DNA of 64,000 nucleotides, taken from assembly GCF_002078875.1 (NCBI RefSeq), contig NC_034414.1, forward strand, positions 6,950,965 to 7,014,964. Reading direction: 5' to 3'. The notes under the pieces are model-generated. The model had not been told where the DNA came from. It worked only from the letters and a program-made list of their open reading frames with translations, and ran no database searches. Position 1 is the first letter of the stretch, and each line of letters starts with the position of its first letter. Origin of the DNA: Numida meleagris. Lineage: Eukaryota > Chordata > Aves > Galliformes > Numididae. Below are positions 26,501 to 40,938 of the stretch, one piece after another. The position numbers were made by a program, and so were the translations under genes.

Positions 26501-28442
26501 ACTTAGATTTGTTTAAATGTACTGCTCTCTGCTGTGCCAGGAGGCTTTTCTAAATTTTTCTAAAGGTTACTACTTGAAAAACTAAAAAATAAGAAGTCCA
26601 TCAGACTAAATCTTCCATCCACTTTGTAATTTGAAACTAACCAGCTACTGATATAGTAAGCAACTGACGTCTGTTAAGTAACTATTTACTTCTTTTTCTA
26701 ATAAATCTGGTAAGGTATGCCTTATTCCTTATTGGGTTACTTCACAGGAGGCATCTTTAGAGATTTGATAGTTATTGACAGATTCAGGAAACACATCTTT
26801 TGTAGCAGCTGTGTACTAACAAGGATGATATTGTGCAAATTTTTTGTGGGCAAGCGTCCAATTATGTGGCAATTTTGAGTGAATAACATAGCTTGAGAAT
26901 AGGTTCATCTGTAAGGAACTGACCAATAAAAAGGCAAGAACACTTGTCTGTACTCCATAATAGATTTGTGGCTGAGTTCAGGGCCCTGGAGGATCTTTAG
27001 ATGATCTTTCCATGATGTCAGTCACTCCAGGGACCCACTCTTACACTTCTGCTTGATTAAAGCGTGGTCTCTCTTGGGCTAGCTCTAGTCTGGAAAGAGA
27101 CATTCAATCTTAACTTGGAAAGAAGGCGTGGGGAACCCACCATGTTTTTCTTGGGAGGTTAATTCAGTGTTTAATAGCTGATGGACTATTAGAAATGTGT
27201 GCAGGTTTCCCTATATCTGCTGAACGAACTGCACCTAAAAATGCTGCAGTGATTGACACTGTTCTTAAGTCAGACATAGCAGGTAGTACGTGCTCAGTAC
27301 TTCTTTCAGGACTGTGCATAAATGGTACTTCAGTTTCTTAGTGGAAGATTTTATTTGTAACTATCTAGAATTCTCCACTAAATTCTTGTTGATGTTAAGA
27401 AAGATTCAGTTAAGAAAATCTGGCTGTAACAATTAGTTTTCTCCTACTGTATCTGAAATGTTTTCTTCCAAAGTAATTTTGAAAACTTGCGTATGAACTC
27501 TAATACTTTGACTCAGCAAGAACTCAGTTCACCCCTAGCAGAAAGGAAAGAAAGGCCAGGAAGACAAGTGTAGTTAAAAATTGGCACCTGGTTCTTGAGA
27601 AGTTTATGTGAAGCAAAATAAAAGAGTTTAAAAGAAAGAAAAAGACTGTCTGACCGTGAAAGGTTAGCTGGCACAAATGAAATGTCAATAAATTAAGGGC
27701 AGTGAGTAGGGAATCTAAGTGGATAAGCACATAAATGTTTTGGGGAAAAAAAGTTGAATCTTTCTGCAAAAGAGACCTCTGTTAAAGAAGACCTCTGCCA
27801 GTTAAAGCAGTGAAGGATCAAAATTTCTGCACTGGTCTTCACTACAGGCATGATGAAGATAGCTATCTGACAGATATTCTTTGCAAGTATTTTAAGGGAA
27901 ATCTTAATATCTTAAGTATAATGTGCTGGAGACTGATTTGTCCAAATTACAATGAGGCATCATGCCTGAGTGTAGTCACTTCTGAGGAAGGTTACGAATG
28001 AAATCACAAGCGTGCCAACAAAACAGTATGAGCTGTCACTGAAATCAGTTACCTTCCTGGAAGAGAAACACTGAAATGGTCACATTTTTACACAATGTAA
28101 CTTTTCAATTACCGTTATTAATTTGACTAGCTAAGCTGTTAATGAGTAATATTTGAGAAAGCCCCTAAGTACTGTGAAGAATGTGTCACGGAGCTTACGC
28201 CAACATTTCATTTTTGTAGTGGAAAACCCAGCTCAGGTGATTGAGACATGAAAACACCATTGTTACAGATGATGGAGAAACAGACCGTGGTCTGAGGCTT
28301 TTTGTTTAGGCCAAGTTTCTCTTTATACCTTACATAAATCTGAAAGTTAACAGTAAGAGAAGAAATATGAACTCTCGATATGCGTTTTATGCATCCGAAT
28401 TCATAGGAAATTTGTTTACAGCTCTGTGAAATTATGGGTAGT

Positions 28443-28505
28443 CATAGAATCACAGAACCGTTTGGGTCAGAAGAGACCTTCAGCATCATCTAGTTCCAAC
28501 TTTTG
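28443..28505 (-). mobile_element. CR1 LINE 3' tip
   Basis: catagaatcacagaaccgtt, then agaccttcagcatcatctag on the plus strand, is the reverse complement of the CR1 terminal region. Only the last ~60 bp are recognisable. Confidence 0.8.
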
Positions 28506-31500
28506 CTGTGCACAGGGATGCTTCAAAAGAGGACTAAGACAATAAGGTCTGGACTTACATTTTGTAGTGTGGTCAGCAATATTCCCAATATCAGACTGCA
28601 ATATAGTCCAAAACACAGTTCCTCCGGAACACCTCATTATTTTGGGCATCTGTTCCAAAAATGTCTCAGGACAGTATATGTCTGCATAGTGTGGAAAAGA
28701 AATCAGTAAAATAGAAGTGTAACAAGACTTTCAGGTGTGCGTGAGTTTGCTTTCAGCTCATATAAATATATAAAATAAATAAAGCATAGTGCTTTGGTCT
28801 GAATTAGGTAAAAAAAAAAAAAGTGATCAGCTTTATTGTATTATACCTTGATGTGGATCTTAGGAACTAGACTGAATGTATTTTTTTAACATCACTTTCT
28901 TTTAACTGTAGCACTGAGCAGTGAATGTCCCATTTTATTTCCTTCTTTATGGTTTGTTTGGCAGCAATTATAGTTTATTATAGTCTTTTTTATCCTTCAG
29001 CTACTGTTAGGGTATGGGTAAGATGCAGCCTTAACTGCATCTTGAATGTTCTTTCTGTGCAGCACGTAAAGTAAGGAATTGTATATAAATATTATCCAAG
29101 AGTTCCTACTTAGTCTTTTTTCCTCTGAATATATGAATAATGGATTAAATTACATAGTTTAAAATACAACATGAATAAGAAGTAATGTTTATTCGGCATA
29201 GTTCGACTACGGGATTCATTGTCATGACCTTATATTAAATCCTGCTACAAGCAATTGTTTCAAAAGCTTTGATTAATATTTATTTTATAGCCAAATTTGA
29301 GGCAACTGTATTCAATAAAATAGTGACACTGAGATGTAAACATGAATTACGTGGATTTATGATGCATGGACTCATAGACACTGCATAACAGTCCTTTCTG
29401 GGTTCATTCTATATCTCATAGTGGATCAGGATCTCAGCAGATAGCTCTGGATATATCAGAACCTATACTGTAGGTCTTGATAGTTTCATGAAATAAGGGA
29501 CTGTTTTGGCATTAGTGCTAGTGGTAATTGGTGATATCCCGAAAGTGAAATGGCTGAAATTTGCATTTGGTTTTTGTGATGAGCATATGAAGCTTCTGAA
29601 ATGTAGGCAGCTGTTTCTTATTCTGGTGCCGTATCTAACACAGGAGAGCTACTTTTCTGTGCACGCTTTCTATCTTCCTTTTGCTACAATTCAGTTTTCT
29701 GGCTTAAGTCCATCTTTTCCATAAGACTCTGACAATTTTCAACTTCATTTTGTATATCTGTATTCAAATGCAGATTTTGTCTTTGTAGCTGGGACCAAGT
29801 AGAAGGCATCTTTGAAAAAAATGCTAATATGAGTGCTGTGATAAGTCACTGTTCTTTAGATATACCTTCCTTCTTAAGAACATTTCTTTGAAATCTAGAC
29901 CAAAAAAATAAACCATTTTCCTCTTATCAAAATTGCTTTAATGTTCTCAGAATGGTGTATCCATATGAAAAGAGAAAAGTTGATGGGTGATATTGAGCTA
30001 TTCATTTACCGTGCTGAATGTGGGAGTGTCTGCTTTATTCCACTCTAGACAGAGTTTTTGAAAGAAACAGCTATTTATTTTCTTCTTCTTTATGATTTAG
30101 CTGATTACAATCCTCTGTTTGCTGAAATGACCCAGCAGCCCTAGGCACACGATAAACAGTGCTGGAACCTGGTTCATAATTTGCAACATACTGATGCAGA
30201 ATAGTGCAGCAAAGAATCGACTCTGATGAGAAAAGCTACCAGGGTAGCTTGAAATGCCCTGTATAGAATTTCCGTAACAACCAACCAAAAAAAGAATGTA
30301 AAGCCTGTAATGACACTCGGTGGTGACGTTTGGGAGAACCTGAAAAACTGCAGGTTCTGAAAGATTCTGTCTGCGCAAGACACAGGGAGAAAACTTTCTT
30401 CATTGAGAAAAGATCACTGAAGTGAAAAATGCCACGCACAGGTCTACCCACAGGATACCGTGTGCTTTGCCGCATTTGTCAAGTTACACAGTCATATTCA
30501 ACAATTGCTACATGGCTTTAAGGTTAAAGAAAATTCAGAATAACTTTATTATTCTCTCTTAAAAGCAGATAAAGTCCTTTTAACTGCATTGGTTTCATTT
30601 TTCATATGGACCCATTAGAGCTAAATTAACGTATTTGTAGAGATAGCTCAGTCATCCCAAATTACTTTTCTGTCTGATGTTCAAGCCTTTGATAGCATAC
30701 TTTGCGTTTGAATTGAATTTTGGAGAGACACTAAGCATGTTAATTAGATCTTCTGTGCTCTTTGTGCTCTAAGGGGGAGGAAAAGCAGAAGGGATAATTT
30801 CTAACATTTCAGTTGAGCAGTGTTTACAGTGCACACATCTCTTTCCTACAGTATTCATTCCATGCAATTAGTAGTCGTTTCTAGCAATGACTTCTTTGCT
30901 CTCTCGTAATATGAATTTGCTAAAGGTGTATGTGGTCTTTGGGTAATATGCATCCCATTCTGAGTTACAGAATTTAAATTTTTAAAAGATTATCCTGAGT
31001 GTCTTACTGAAATGTTAAAACATTCTGTTACAGCAGCACATTTATAGCACTGAAACTGCACAAATATTTGGCTGGAAAAGAAGTATAGCACATCAGCTAA
31101 ACATGGAAAATATTTATGTTGGTTAATCCTTGTTTGCACAACCGTGACACTTTTTTTTTCCCCGTATTTTTTTTAAATGGGACAACAGCATTAGGGATCT
31201 CAGTAACAGCAGGGGGAGGAGGCAGAGGGCTTTGTGTGCTTTACTGCTGGCCACTGGGGCGTGCAGACAGGGCCAAGTGCCAGAAGGCAGCATGACTTGC
31301 CAGCACCTGCCAGCGCTCTCCTTGGCACCCCTTTCATTTGGAGCAGGTGTACCTGAGAGAAAGAGCTCTACAAGCACGTTCCTGTAGCTGTGGCTGAAGC
31401 AGACTCCCTGCTGATGCTCCTGTGTCTGCTGCCAGGAGTTTGGATGTGGAGCCTAACCCCTGGAGCATCCTTGTTCCTAGTGCCTCAGGGCCAGTGAGCA

Positions 31501-34500
31501 GTCAGCCAGCCTCCGAAATCCAGAGCCCATCCCGTGCGCAGCAGCCATTTAGCTGACTGGAGATCTCAGTCCAAAAGTCACTGCAGTAAGATGGTGGCAG
31601 GAACCTGAGGGACGGCAAAAGTGTTAACTTTTCCAGGAGCTGGAAGTGGGAAGAGGAAAACCTAGCAAAAGTGAGAACGGAGTAGTGAAAATAATGAAAT
31701 GGGATACGGTACCAGTGAATGACAGCATAACACCTGAGGAAAGAAATGAGGTGGAACACAGCAAATTGCTTAAACTTCATAATTATTAATTTAAAGGAAA
31801 TTGAAATGCAGCCTCTGAAATGGACAAATGTGGCATTTATTCTCATGCTGGTAAAGGCCTGCATGTTTCATTCACTGTTGTTGGGTTCGTTTTAAAGCAT
31901 TAGAAAAATATCAAATAAGCGTGGGCAGAAAATGGATGGAAAGTGCGAATGTTCATTATGGCAGCGTGGGGAGGAAGAAGCAGAGTGAGGGAGATGCTTC
32001 CTTCTGCTGGTGGGCTTGGCAAGGAGGTAGGAGGAAAGGCACTGACCGCAAGAGTGGTTGTGGATCTGTGAGAGAGGACTCTGACAGCTGAGAGGAGATC
32101 TGGCAGTGGAAAGACAGAGAAAAATGAAGCCCTGGATGAGAGAGAATTGAGGTCAAAACAGGAACAGATGTGCACTATAAATAGAGGGACAAGAAAAAGA
32201 TTGATGTGAAGTTCCTTGCAAATAGAAGATACTAGGGAGGAGGGAGAGACATCTTATTAAAGGAGAGATGGAAAAGCGATGAAATTCAAAGGGAAGAAAA
32301 AATTTACTGTGCAAATTAAGAAGCTTCTTCTCTCCTTTAATTCAAGTCATTCTTATTTAGCTCTCACTAATTTAGTCCTTGAATCCTGTGCCTGTGTTAT
32401 TACTTGGAAAAGAAATGAACCTTATGTAAAGGGCACTGGGGTAGATGTTACTGAATACCTCTGGAAAATCCAGATAATGACATTAGGCGAATTAGTAGAG
32501 CTAAAGTAGAGTCTACATTTAGTTCTAATTAGACAGGAGACAGCAGCCAAATTACTACATGAAATTTAGATAGAGAATTCTAACAAGTTATAGAAATTGT
32601 GGAAATATATTACTTCTAGAATGATTTCTTGACTTCTCCCTGTTTGTTCTCCATTCTGCTGTTTGTTCGTAATGATTTCATGTGGCCTGAGGAACAGAAC
32701 CCTTTCCTGGTGGTACATTAGAGCATCGCCTCTGCCGTTCCTGCAGCTGAGCCCCAGCAAGTACCTGCCTTAGTAGGAGCTTGTCCCTGGCAGAGGGACG
32801 GGGAATGAGTGTAGTTTGTTTCCAGTAGCAACAGAAAATAAGAACTAAAACCAACCCAGTCCAATATCTCTAGCCCTTTTCTCCTAAAAACCCAAAAGAA
32901 TGCAGGAGGGAACGTATTGCTTCAGCAGCTTGTCCATTCCCTTTCCCCTGTTTTCTGCAGCGTCTGCAAAGGAGATACTCCTGAGCTATAGTAACTCTTT
33001 AGACCTGTCTTTGAAAGAGAAAGGGCAGCATGAACATAATTGGAGGTAGCAAACCTTTTTGCATGGGACTGGATCCTGGGAAATCTTCAACACCAAACTG
33101 GCAAAGTGGATGGAGAATCTGAACTTTTACCTTAAGCAGTATCAACTGTACTCGGTAACCTGGTTGTTTAACTTCCAAGTATCAGTATGCAATAATCAAT
33201 GGATATCACAACATGTTTTTCTTGGTATTTCCAGTGAATTCTTCAAAAACAGTTTTGTGATTCCCAAATACCTTACTTTCTTGTTTCACTCAGGTTGCTA
33301 CTTAAAACAGAGCAACTTGCCTCCAAGGTACAACTGCAAGAGTGTTCGTATAGTGAGGAAACGTAACAAGGAATATTTCAGTTTTGTTTGTGGCATCAGA
33401 CTGACCCTGTGAATGGATCTCAGTTGCTTGTTGAAGTATGGCAGTTTGAAATTATGCTTTGCATATGTGCAGATTAAGTTTTCTGTAATGGCAGGAAGAA
33501 GGTAGGTTTTTTCTTTGTTTTAATGAAAGATCTCAAAAGATCCATTTCTTTGTTCCTGTTTGCTACCGTTACCAGCTTTATGCCAATGCACAAATGTTCA
33601 AAGAACTGGGTGAAAGTAGTTTTACATAGTGTCTTATGCTCTCTTTTCAGTAGATTCTCATGTTTATAGCAGGCTTTCTCCTTTTCCTTCTTCTAGCAGC
33701 TTCATTATTATTCTGCTTTTAAATTCCTCCTAGTGATTTTCAGTAAGCTGTATGTACAGTCTGTCGTAGAGTAGAAAGAGGACAGTTGGCAGATTCTCCG
33801 TATGTAAAAATAGCATTTTGTTTTCATGGCAGTGCTGAAAAATAATTGGTTCATTGGTACCAATCGCTAAAATTACTTGGTAATTAGTTCATCCAAACAG
33901 CCTGTCTACATGCATGTTCTTTATTTTATATAGGCACATTTTTCTTATTAATTTTTCTAGATTTCTAACAATGACAAATCTCTTCTTATGAGAATTTTCA
34001 AACTTACCCACTTTATGGACCTCATTTTAAGAGGTAGGGGGGAAAAGGGCTGTTTTATGATTTTTCTTCACCAAAGTATGCACGCATGTAATTATAGGCA
34101 GCTCTCAGTGATGGCTACTGGTGAAATTTAGGATATCTTTTCAGTTGGTCTACTTCTTATAAGATGCTGTTCCTGTCCATAGGCACTGCTAATGGACACT
34201 GACTACAGGCAGGGAAGGCAGGAGGCAGCTGCTCTGAGGTTGTGACTGAGGAGGACAGAGACCGTTCTGTGCCACAAAAGTGGAGGCTGTGTGCAGCAGC
34301 AGTGTTGGTGCTTCCCATTTCTACTTTGCTGGGCAGCCAAATAGAGGACAAGCGAATATAAACTTTTTTGGCATAGGAGGGTGTAGTGGAGGCAGAGGGA
34401 AGAGCCCAGCTTCCCCTCCAGCAGGGTGCACGTACAGGAAGGGTGAAAATAGTACCAAAGAGGAGGGAAAACAACAATTTTAAGCAGCAGCAGAAAGGAT

Positions 34501-35333
34501 GCTTTTGTTAAGGAGTGGTCTGAAAGGAAGTAAAACAGTGGTGAAGGAAATTCAAAACCAGTAAATACTGGTAGAGTGCATTTGTGCAGTGCGGAGAGGG
34601 AACTAAACAATGATTCACAGGTGTCAAGAGGATGCTGTCAAGAGGACCATTGCCAGAGCATAGCAGTATTTTGTATATATATTAAAAATGCTTGTGTTTG
34701 TACCTTGACCAAACACGTATGGGTAGCAAGACAGAACACACACCAGCGTAATTCTCTAAGTAGCAAACTGTTGTGGTCCCACTGCTCATTCACAGAACTA
34801 CATTTGCAAATGTTCCACTAGGGCCTCCTGGCAGAACTTTCCATAACCATGTTGTGGCTTATTAACTTGGGACGCATTATCTCCTGACAAACATATGTAA
34901 GACACAAGTGTTGTTACCTGTCACTGAGAAGCAAGTGTGCAGGCTCAGCACAAACGCTCCGTAAGCAAGCTTTTCTATGCGTCATACCATCACAGGGCCT
35001 GTGTCACACCAGCTGATCTTCAACTGGATTAAGCGCATTGTCCATACTGGCATTTGCAGGCATTTCTGTAGAGTCTGCAACATTGCGTACATGATACTTA
35101 AGATACAAGAGGCAATATTCTTTTTGTTTGTATCTGTGAAAATAAGCTACAGCCATATCATCTAAAAGCAGCTCTGTCTCTGGGCATGTTGGGAACTATC
35201 CCTCCTGCAGAGCTACCAAATTTTTATAGTTGTTGCAAACAAGGAAGTTATGTTTCCAGTGAAGATAATGAGAAAAATAGGAAAAAGAGCTAAGACACAT
35301 TCTTCCTTTGTTCCCCCACCCAACGCCTCCTCC

Positions 35334-35515
35334 CTAAGCAAAATTCTGGAAGATCTGCTGTACTAAAGAGTCATTTGAAAATTGAGTAAAGAAGTCGGGA
35401 GGTTTTTTCAGACTTGTAACGTCACATTCATTATGTTTACATTCCACATAAAGCCTGAGCTGGAGTCTAGTTTTGATCATTACTTTGCTTCCAGTTGCAG
35501 TGACTGATATCCTGA
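35334..35515 (-). CDS. Weak candidate exon, possibly terminal
   Basis: After a strong acceptor (ctatgtccttggggacctcag), a frame with one carried base reads RISVTATGSKVMIKTRLQLR and runs 60 codons to a TAG. No AATAAA follows within 150 nt, and an internal GTAAAC could be a donor instead. Whether this ends the gene is unclear. Confidence 0.2.
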
Positions 35516-35713
35516 CTGAGGTCCCCAAGGACATAGGGACCCCAGTGAACTACAGGGATCAGTCCTCCCCCTGCCTTAAGGCAATTCCTCCTGCAGGAAG
35601 CTAAGGGGAAGCAGAGGAGAGCTCAGTAACGTGTTTGTAGCATGGCTCTGGGTAGACAGCAGAGGACAGAAATGTGATCCCAGTTCCAGAAATGCAGAGC
35701 ATGGAATTGCTGC

Positions 35714-35728
35714 TTTTTTTTTTTTTTT
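35714..35728 (+). repeat. Poly-T run
   Basis: Fifteen T in a row in unique sequence. Confidence 0.9.
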
Positions 35729-37715
35729 CCTCCTCCAACCACCACAGAGCAACCCGCATCACTGCTGAGTAAATGGATGGGGTGCAAATGCCCTGTTCTT
35801 GAAGACAGGAGGAAAAAGCTTCCGATTAGGAAGAAATATCTGCTAGAGTTGGCTTAACTTTCTTTTTCCTCTCAGATTTCTAGGTCCTGTATTATGTGAT
35901 ATAAATGACCTTATGCCGGGCCAATTTCAGTGCACAGCCAAAACTGCCTCAGGGAAGGATAGTATCTAGTATCATTTATATTCATTTTCAGCCAATTGTG
36001 CTATAATGGATATTTTCGCTATGCCTAGTTAAATAGTTCTCACCTGAAGAGTGCTTGTGCTAACCTGCTCCATAAAGAAGCTGCTTCAGCCTTTGGGGAA
36101 AGGTTCACAACTGAAGATTTCTGTTTTCCTAGACTGCGTCTTAATCATACCTCTTGGTAATGTAATCATTCCCCATGTTTAGAAATGATGTGCCCTGATC
36201 AGGAACAAAGCTTTCTATGAGAGTTGTAAATATCAGAAATGTACCTAGATAAGAAAACTTGTCGTAAAAGGTAGTTAAGGCGCAGAAATAATTCATTCCC
36301 ATAATTCATGTAATAGATCGGAGCAGTTATACGGCTATAATGTAGTAGTTCTCAGAGATGCACTGACACTTTTCAGTCTTTTGAGTTTCCTGCCCACCCA
36401 GTGTGCCAGGTTCTATAGAAAAAAGTTGCCATAAAATACAGTTGTGTTCTGCAGTACCAGCTTGTGTAGTTCTGGACTCATTCAGTGATTACTGGATTTA
36501 GTATGTGTGAACTATAAATGCACTGCTATTCTTTTTCCTAAATCATGGCCCCAATTTCATTAACTACTTCTTTGTTTGGCTATACTCAGTATCTCACAAG
36601 AACTTTGCAAACAGTTATCTTAATACAGAGTAGATCTACAAAAGACTGCTCACAGAACTTGAACTGAAGTAACAGAAACGTTGAGCAAAATATTTTCTTA
36701 ATTCTTGAATCAGAAAATTGGTTTGTGTAGACCGCAGGGACCAACCGAGCGAAGCTGTCTAGTGCTTACAGTGTTGTTTTTGAATATAATTGACAACTAA
36801 TGTCTGTGGTAGCATCTCAGAGAAGAGGTCAATATTCAAGAAGACATCAGTGATGCTTGTGAAAGTGATTTTGCTTTTTGAATATTAAGATGGAAAAGCT
36901 GGCTTGCATAGGAGGGACATGAAGTCCCCAGCTTGGCTGGCCATCCTTTGAGAATAAACTTACTGGGAGAAGAACAGTGGGAATCAAATGTTAAGACTGC
37001 CAAGTCCTCATCTTTCATATGCAAAAAATTGCCACAATATGATTACTGTAACATGATTGATATAATACATATTTTTTGAATATGTTTCAAGTTTAGGTCT
37101 AGAAATGTCGGTAAGTTGGATCTGTATAGCGAACAGTTTCTGGAGACAAAATTCTACTGCTGTTTTTTCAATACTCAGTAGGGCAAAAAGCTTAGAGCTT
37201 TTTGGCACATGGATTACAACAGAAGGTTTGATGCATAGGAGTTCTGAATACATGGAATAAATACAGCTGAAATAATCTGCCAGTAGGGTAGGAGCCTCTA
37301 GTTCCACATCTGCTGTTCTTATCTCACCAGAAGAAGGCCTTCACAGCACAGTTCCAACCGTGTCAAATAGCTTGACTAAACAAAGCAACATTTCATATTC
37401 ATTCAGAGACTGTGACCACTTTCTGGGGAAAAAAAAATAAATCCAGTTTGATATCTGTCTGCACAGCCCAGAGTTCTACTAAAACCACAGTTGAAATATA
37501 CATTTTTTAAAAATATATATAATCTCATCCCAAAAAACTACCACATTAAAAAAAAATGTTCTCATGTTTAATAGCCTTCCTCATAGGAATTTGTATCTCA
37601 ATTCAGAATTGGATTTCTCCCAGTACAGCTTTCAGACACTGGATTTTCTTAGGGCTTTATTTGCCAGATGGGATGAGCAACATTTCTGGACATTTTTGCA
37701 TGCCCACAAACCTAC

Positions 37716-37988
37716 CATCTGCAACGCTCCGAAGTGTTAAACCAATTGCTTCCACTTGAGAGGAAACTCGAATGGTCAGGATATACAAGGTACCAGAGAG
37801 GAAATGTCCATCAGCCTCCTGCTGCAGAGCTGCTCTCGTCGAACTGGGTGGGAGCCTGAGGGTGACTGCAGGGCCTTTGTGCTGGGGCATCTTTGGGAGG
37901 AGGCAAGCCTGTGCTTCCATCATGATGGGAATCACCTCTGCCAGGAAGGTGGGATTTTTAGCAACTGTCAGCTCTCTTACATAGAGCA
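37716..37988 (-). CDS. Candidate coding exon or chance ORF
   Basis: A 91-codon open frame follows acceptor gatcgactcag and ends at donor GATG/GTAGGT; an inner donor (GTACCT) would end it at 37794. It contains NPTFLAEVIPIMMEAQACLL and LYILTIRVSSQVEAIG. The entry phase does not match the exon at 38.8 kb, so either a short exon is missing between them or this is not coding. Confidence 0.25.
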
Positions 37989-38680
37989 CTGAGTCGATCA
38001 AACTATTATATCAAGAATGAAGAGAGCTATCAAATTCAACAGATGGTTTCTAGTTCAAAAAGCAATAACTTTCATTTCTTTCCACTTTTCTGTAGAGTTA
38101 TATTTCTCAAGAAGGTAAATTTGAATGATGTGGACGCTGTGTTTACAAAGAAGAGTGCTAGTAAAAAAAATAACATTCTCTACTTGGCACTACTGAGCGG
38201 TATACAAACTGAACTAATGTTTTAGTTAGTACTAGTTGTATTAAACCAAGCATTAAAACAAAATGCACACATTGTTGTCCCTGTCAATTAAATCTCTTCA
38301 GCCAGAAGTGCCCAGTGAACTTTTGGTGCCTGGTAAATAAGGCAGGTAAATTTTCACTATTGAGTTTCAAGAGTGATACTAACTTGAGACATTCTAGCAA
38401 GGAGAAAAAAATTTAAGTGCTTTTATTTTCCTTTGTTTTTCTTCTTACCAGTTTAGATCGGGCATAACTCTTAATTTAACTTACGAATTATATATAAGTG
38501 TAAGGGCAGGATTTTGAGAAAAACATTTACAGGTCTTGTGTGAACACAGAGGGTATAAAACCATATAAAAAATCATTTTTAGATTTCTGGAATATCCTGC
38601 CGGACACAGTAACATTAATAGTAGCACAGAAAGAAAACTATTAATTTTGCTCACTAACTCTACACCAGGAGAGCCTTTAC

Positions 38681-38830
38681 CAAGTTTCTGCAGAAGTGCT
38701 TTGCTGTAGCATCAGTTATGCCAGAAATTCTGACTCGTTGGAACTCAGCTATTTCATGCTCAAGTGATTCTTGGAATAGCAGGAAGATTTTCATAAATAC
38801 ATGATGGGGCAGATGTTGTGCTGCTATATG
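38681..38830 (-). CDS. Candidate coding exon, helical
   Basis: The segment is exactly 50 codons between acceptor catctgtttccactgag and donor TTG/GTAAAG. Only phase 0 is open; both other frames stop. It contains HVFMKIFLLFQESLEHEIAE and ends CRNL, an amphipathic helix pattern. This is one of the cleanest segments left of the gap. Confidence 0.45.
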
Positions 38831-40803
38831 CTCAGTGGAAACAGATGCCCAGGTTGGCTCCCCAGCCCTGCCTGCTTTAGATAGGCGCAGTGAGAGCAAG
38901 CGGCAGCGATGTGCTGTGCAGTTACTGCTGGTACTGCCACACACCAGGGATCTTTATCTCCTGCTATGTTTTTTAATGCTGAGAATTAAAACAGGGGTGC
39001 GCTGCCTGCAACAGTTTAAAAACAGTCCATATTTCTCACTACTGTATTTCATAAAGAAACATGGCAGTGGTCCATGGCAAATCCTATTATAAGAATAATG
39101 ATGTGATATGTTCTGTGTGGTTATGCTTAAGTACCAATAAATAAACATACACTTTTTATTCCCTTTACTTCCTCACCCGTGCTACGATGATCAGCGTTCA
39201 GGGCACTCCTGTGGCCAGCTTTACATGTTATGAGTCTAAACAAATCAACATAAAGTTGAGCCAAAGCGAATGTGGAAAAGTAGCAGTGAAGTAAGCTTGT
39301 GGGGAAAAAGAAGCCAGAAAATAAGAAATCTGTAACTAGAAGGAAATAACTGTGCAGAAAATATAACAGGATTCAAAACCATTTTGCCTTTGCTGAACAA
39401 CTTCATCCATGCAACTTAGAGCAAGGTCATGCCTGACTTTTGCATGGTGAAGGCGGGATAGGGAGGGAAGTGCTTTTCCCCTGGCATATGAAGACTTCAT
39501 GTGGCTTCAGTGGTGGTACTTAGAAGTGATCTTTGGACACATCCTCCTTTCCGGGGATCTGTCCGAGGAGCCAAGCAGTTCAGTGCCTACAGCCCCACAC
39601 TTAGATCAAGGCACATGATACGGGTCTTGGAATCCGTGCAAGCAGCAGGCAGTGTTTTCCTTCTGCCTACATAGGAAGCTCTAGGATTTTTGTTCTCCTT
39701 TCTTCTCTTTGATAAAGAAAACTGATTCATAATCAAGGCATGTAAGCACAGATGTTCAAATAGGTCTTAATTTTCATCTCATTCCTCTGCTACATTTCCC
39801 GCAAATGTAGCAGCTTTTCTGTCCTCCTCTCCTTCCATCCCTTTTCCTTCCTGTCTTCTCTCTCTTTTGTTCTTTGCAAGTACTACTTGGAGTAAAAATA
39901 GTATTCAGAAGGAAAAGCTGGAGTGGATAGCTCCTATTCTTAGGCTCTTAGTGACTGGATAAAGAAAAGAACTCGTGTCGTTGACTGAGCATCTGTGAAA
40001 AACACAGGTCTTCATGTTGGACAACATTCCTATGATTTGGGAGATCACAGTCACTGCAGAGGCTGGTGCATATTGATTTTGGTCTGCGTGTCATCTGCTT
40101 GCTTGGAAGTTGCTTGTTTAGGAGTTACCTTCAAGCAGATTAATTAAGGTAGTGAAAGAAGGCATACCTCCTTCAGGGAAGATCGATTATTTGCAAAATT
40201 TACAAATAAAATTGATTCAAACATCAGCTTTATAAACAAATACCAGCGTATAATCAAAATTTATATTTGGGATATCTTAATCAAGAGATGATTTAGAACT
40301 TGCTCAGTTCAGTACCTAAATAGTAAGTGGGTCACCTCCTTATCCCCACAGGACAAAATATACGCAAGACTCTAGCCTGAATAGATTCTGAGACATGATC
40401 TCCCTTGGTTATCATTTTTTGTGTACAAGTATGATGTTTTACAGTTATATTTTGCTGCGATGGTTAAAGCTGTTGCCCCCCATTAGTTGTCTACCCAACC
40501 CCTTGCCGCTGGAGATAGCATGACATAAAGGCATATTTGCCCATTCTTGATTTTCAATAAGCAAATGCTATGCTTGCTTAAAATACACATGATTGTCTTG
40601 TGATAGGTTTTCAAATTATGGCGTGGGGATCTGAGAAGGGATACCTGGCAAGCCGCTCATAGCGTCACCCTCTGAATACGACTTTCAGGGCAAACTTAGA
40701 TCCAAAGAGAAACCTGAAATTCAGGAATTTGTGTTCCAGTGGCTCATATTTGCAGGGTCCAGAATTCTTTGTCTAAGGGCTTGCTGAAGGAAAAATGTGG
40801 GAC

Positions 40804-40938
40804 TGCGTTGTGAGTTGAAAAGTGCAGCAACATTGACGTAAAATAAAGTAAAAGCCTATTTTTGTTGATTTCCGTTACAACCACAAAATGTGTCTGGCCT
40901 TTTAAATAGATATGAACTTCTTGAGTTACAGAAATAAA
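40804..40938 (-). CDS. Candidate coding exon
   Basis: The acceptor (cttgctctcatccatttctcatcaaag) is strong. The phase-0 frame of 45 codons includes FISVTQEVHIYLKGQTHFVV with beta-strand character. The donor (GTCCCA) is poor, which is the main weakness. It is phase-compatible with 45.4 and 38.8 kb. Confidence 0.3.

Larger units (their letters stand above)
21406..35333. other. Long stretch with no supported gene
   Basis: Apart from the CpG-rich patch and one CR1 tip I see only unique AT-rich DNA and chance frames. It may be intron if the minus-strand gene continues to the left edge, or intergenic if it ends near 35.3 kb. Confidence 0.4.

Noticed and set aside
28506..28660. Sequence following the CR1 tip at 28.44 kb as more CR1 body
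   Set aside because: I could not match it to CR1 landmarks beyond the first ~60 bases.
33059..33412. 117-codon plus-strand frame
   Set aside because: No recognisable motif, no splice-like ends fitting the frame, and aromatic-rich composition typical of AT-rich chance frames.
34203..34610. 135-codon minus-strand frame
   Set aside because: Ser/Leu/Cys-rich with no domain, overlapped by other frames of similar quality.
37008..37307. 100-codon minus-strand frame near 37 kb
   Set aside because: It has a plausible acceptor inside but no usable donor, and does not join in phase with its neighbours.
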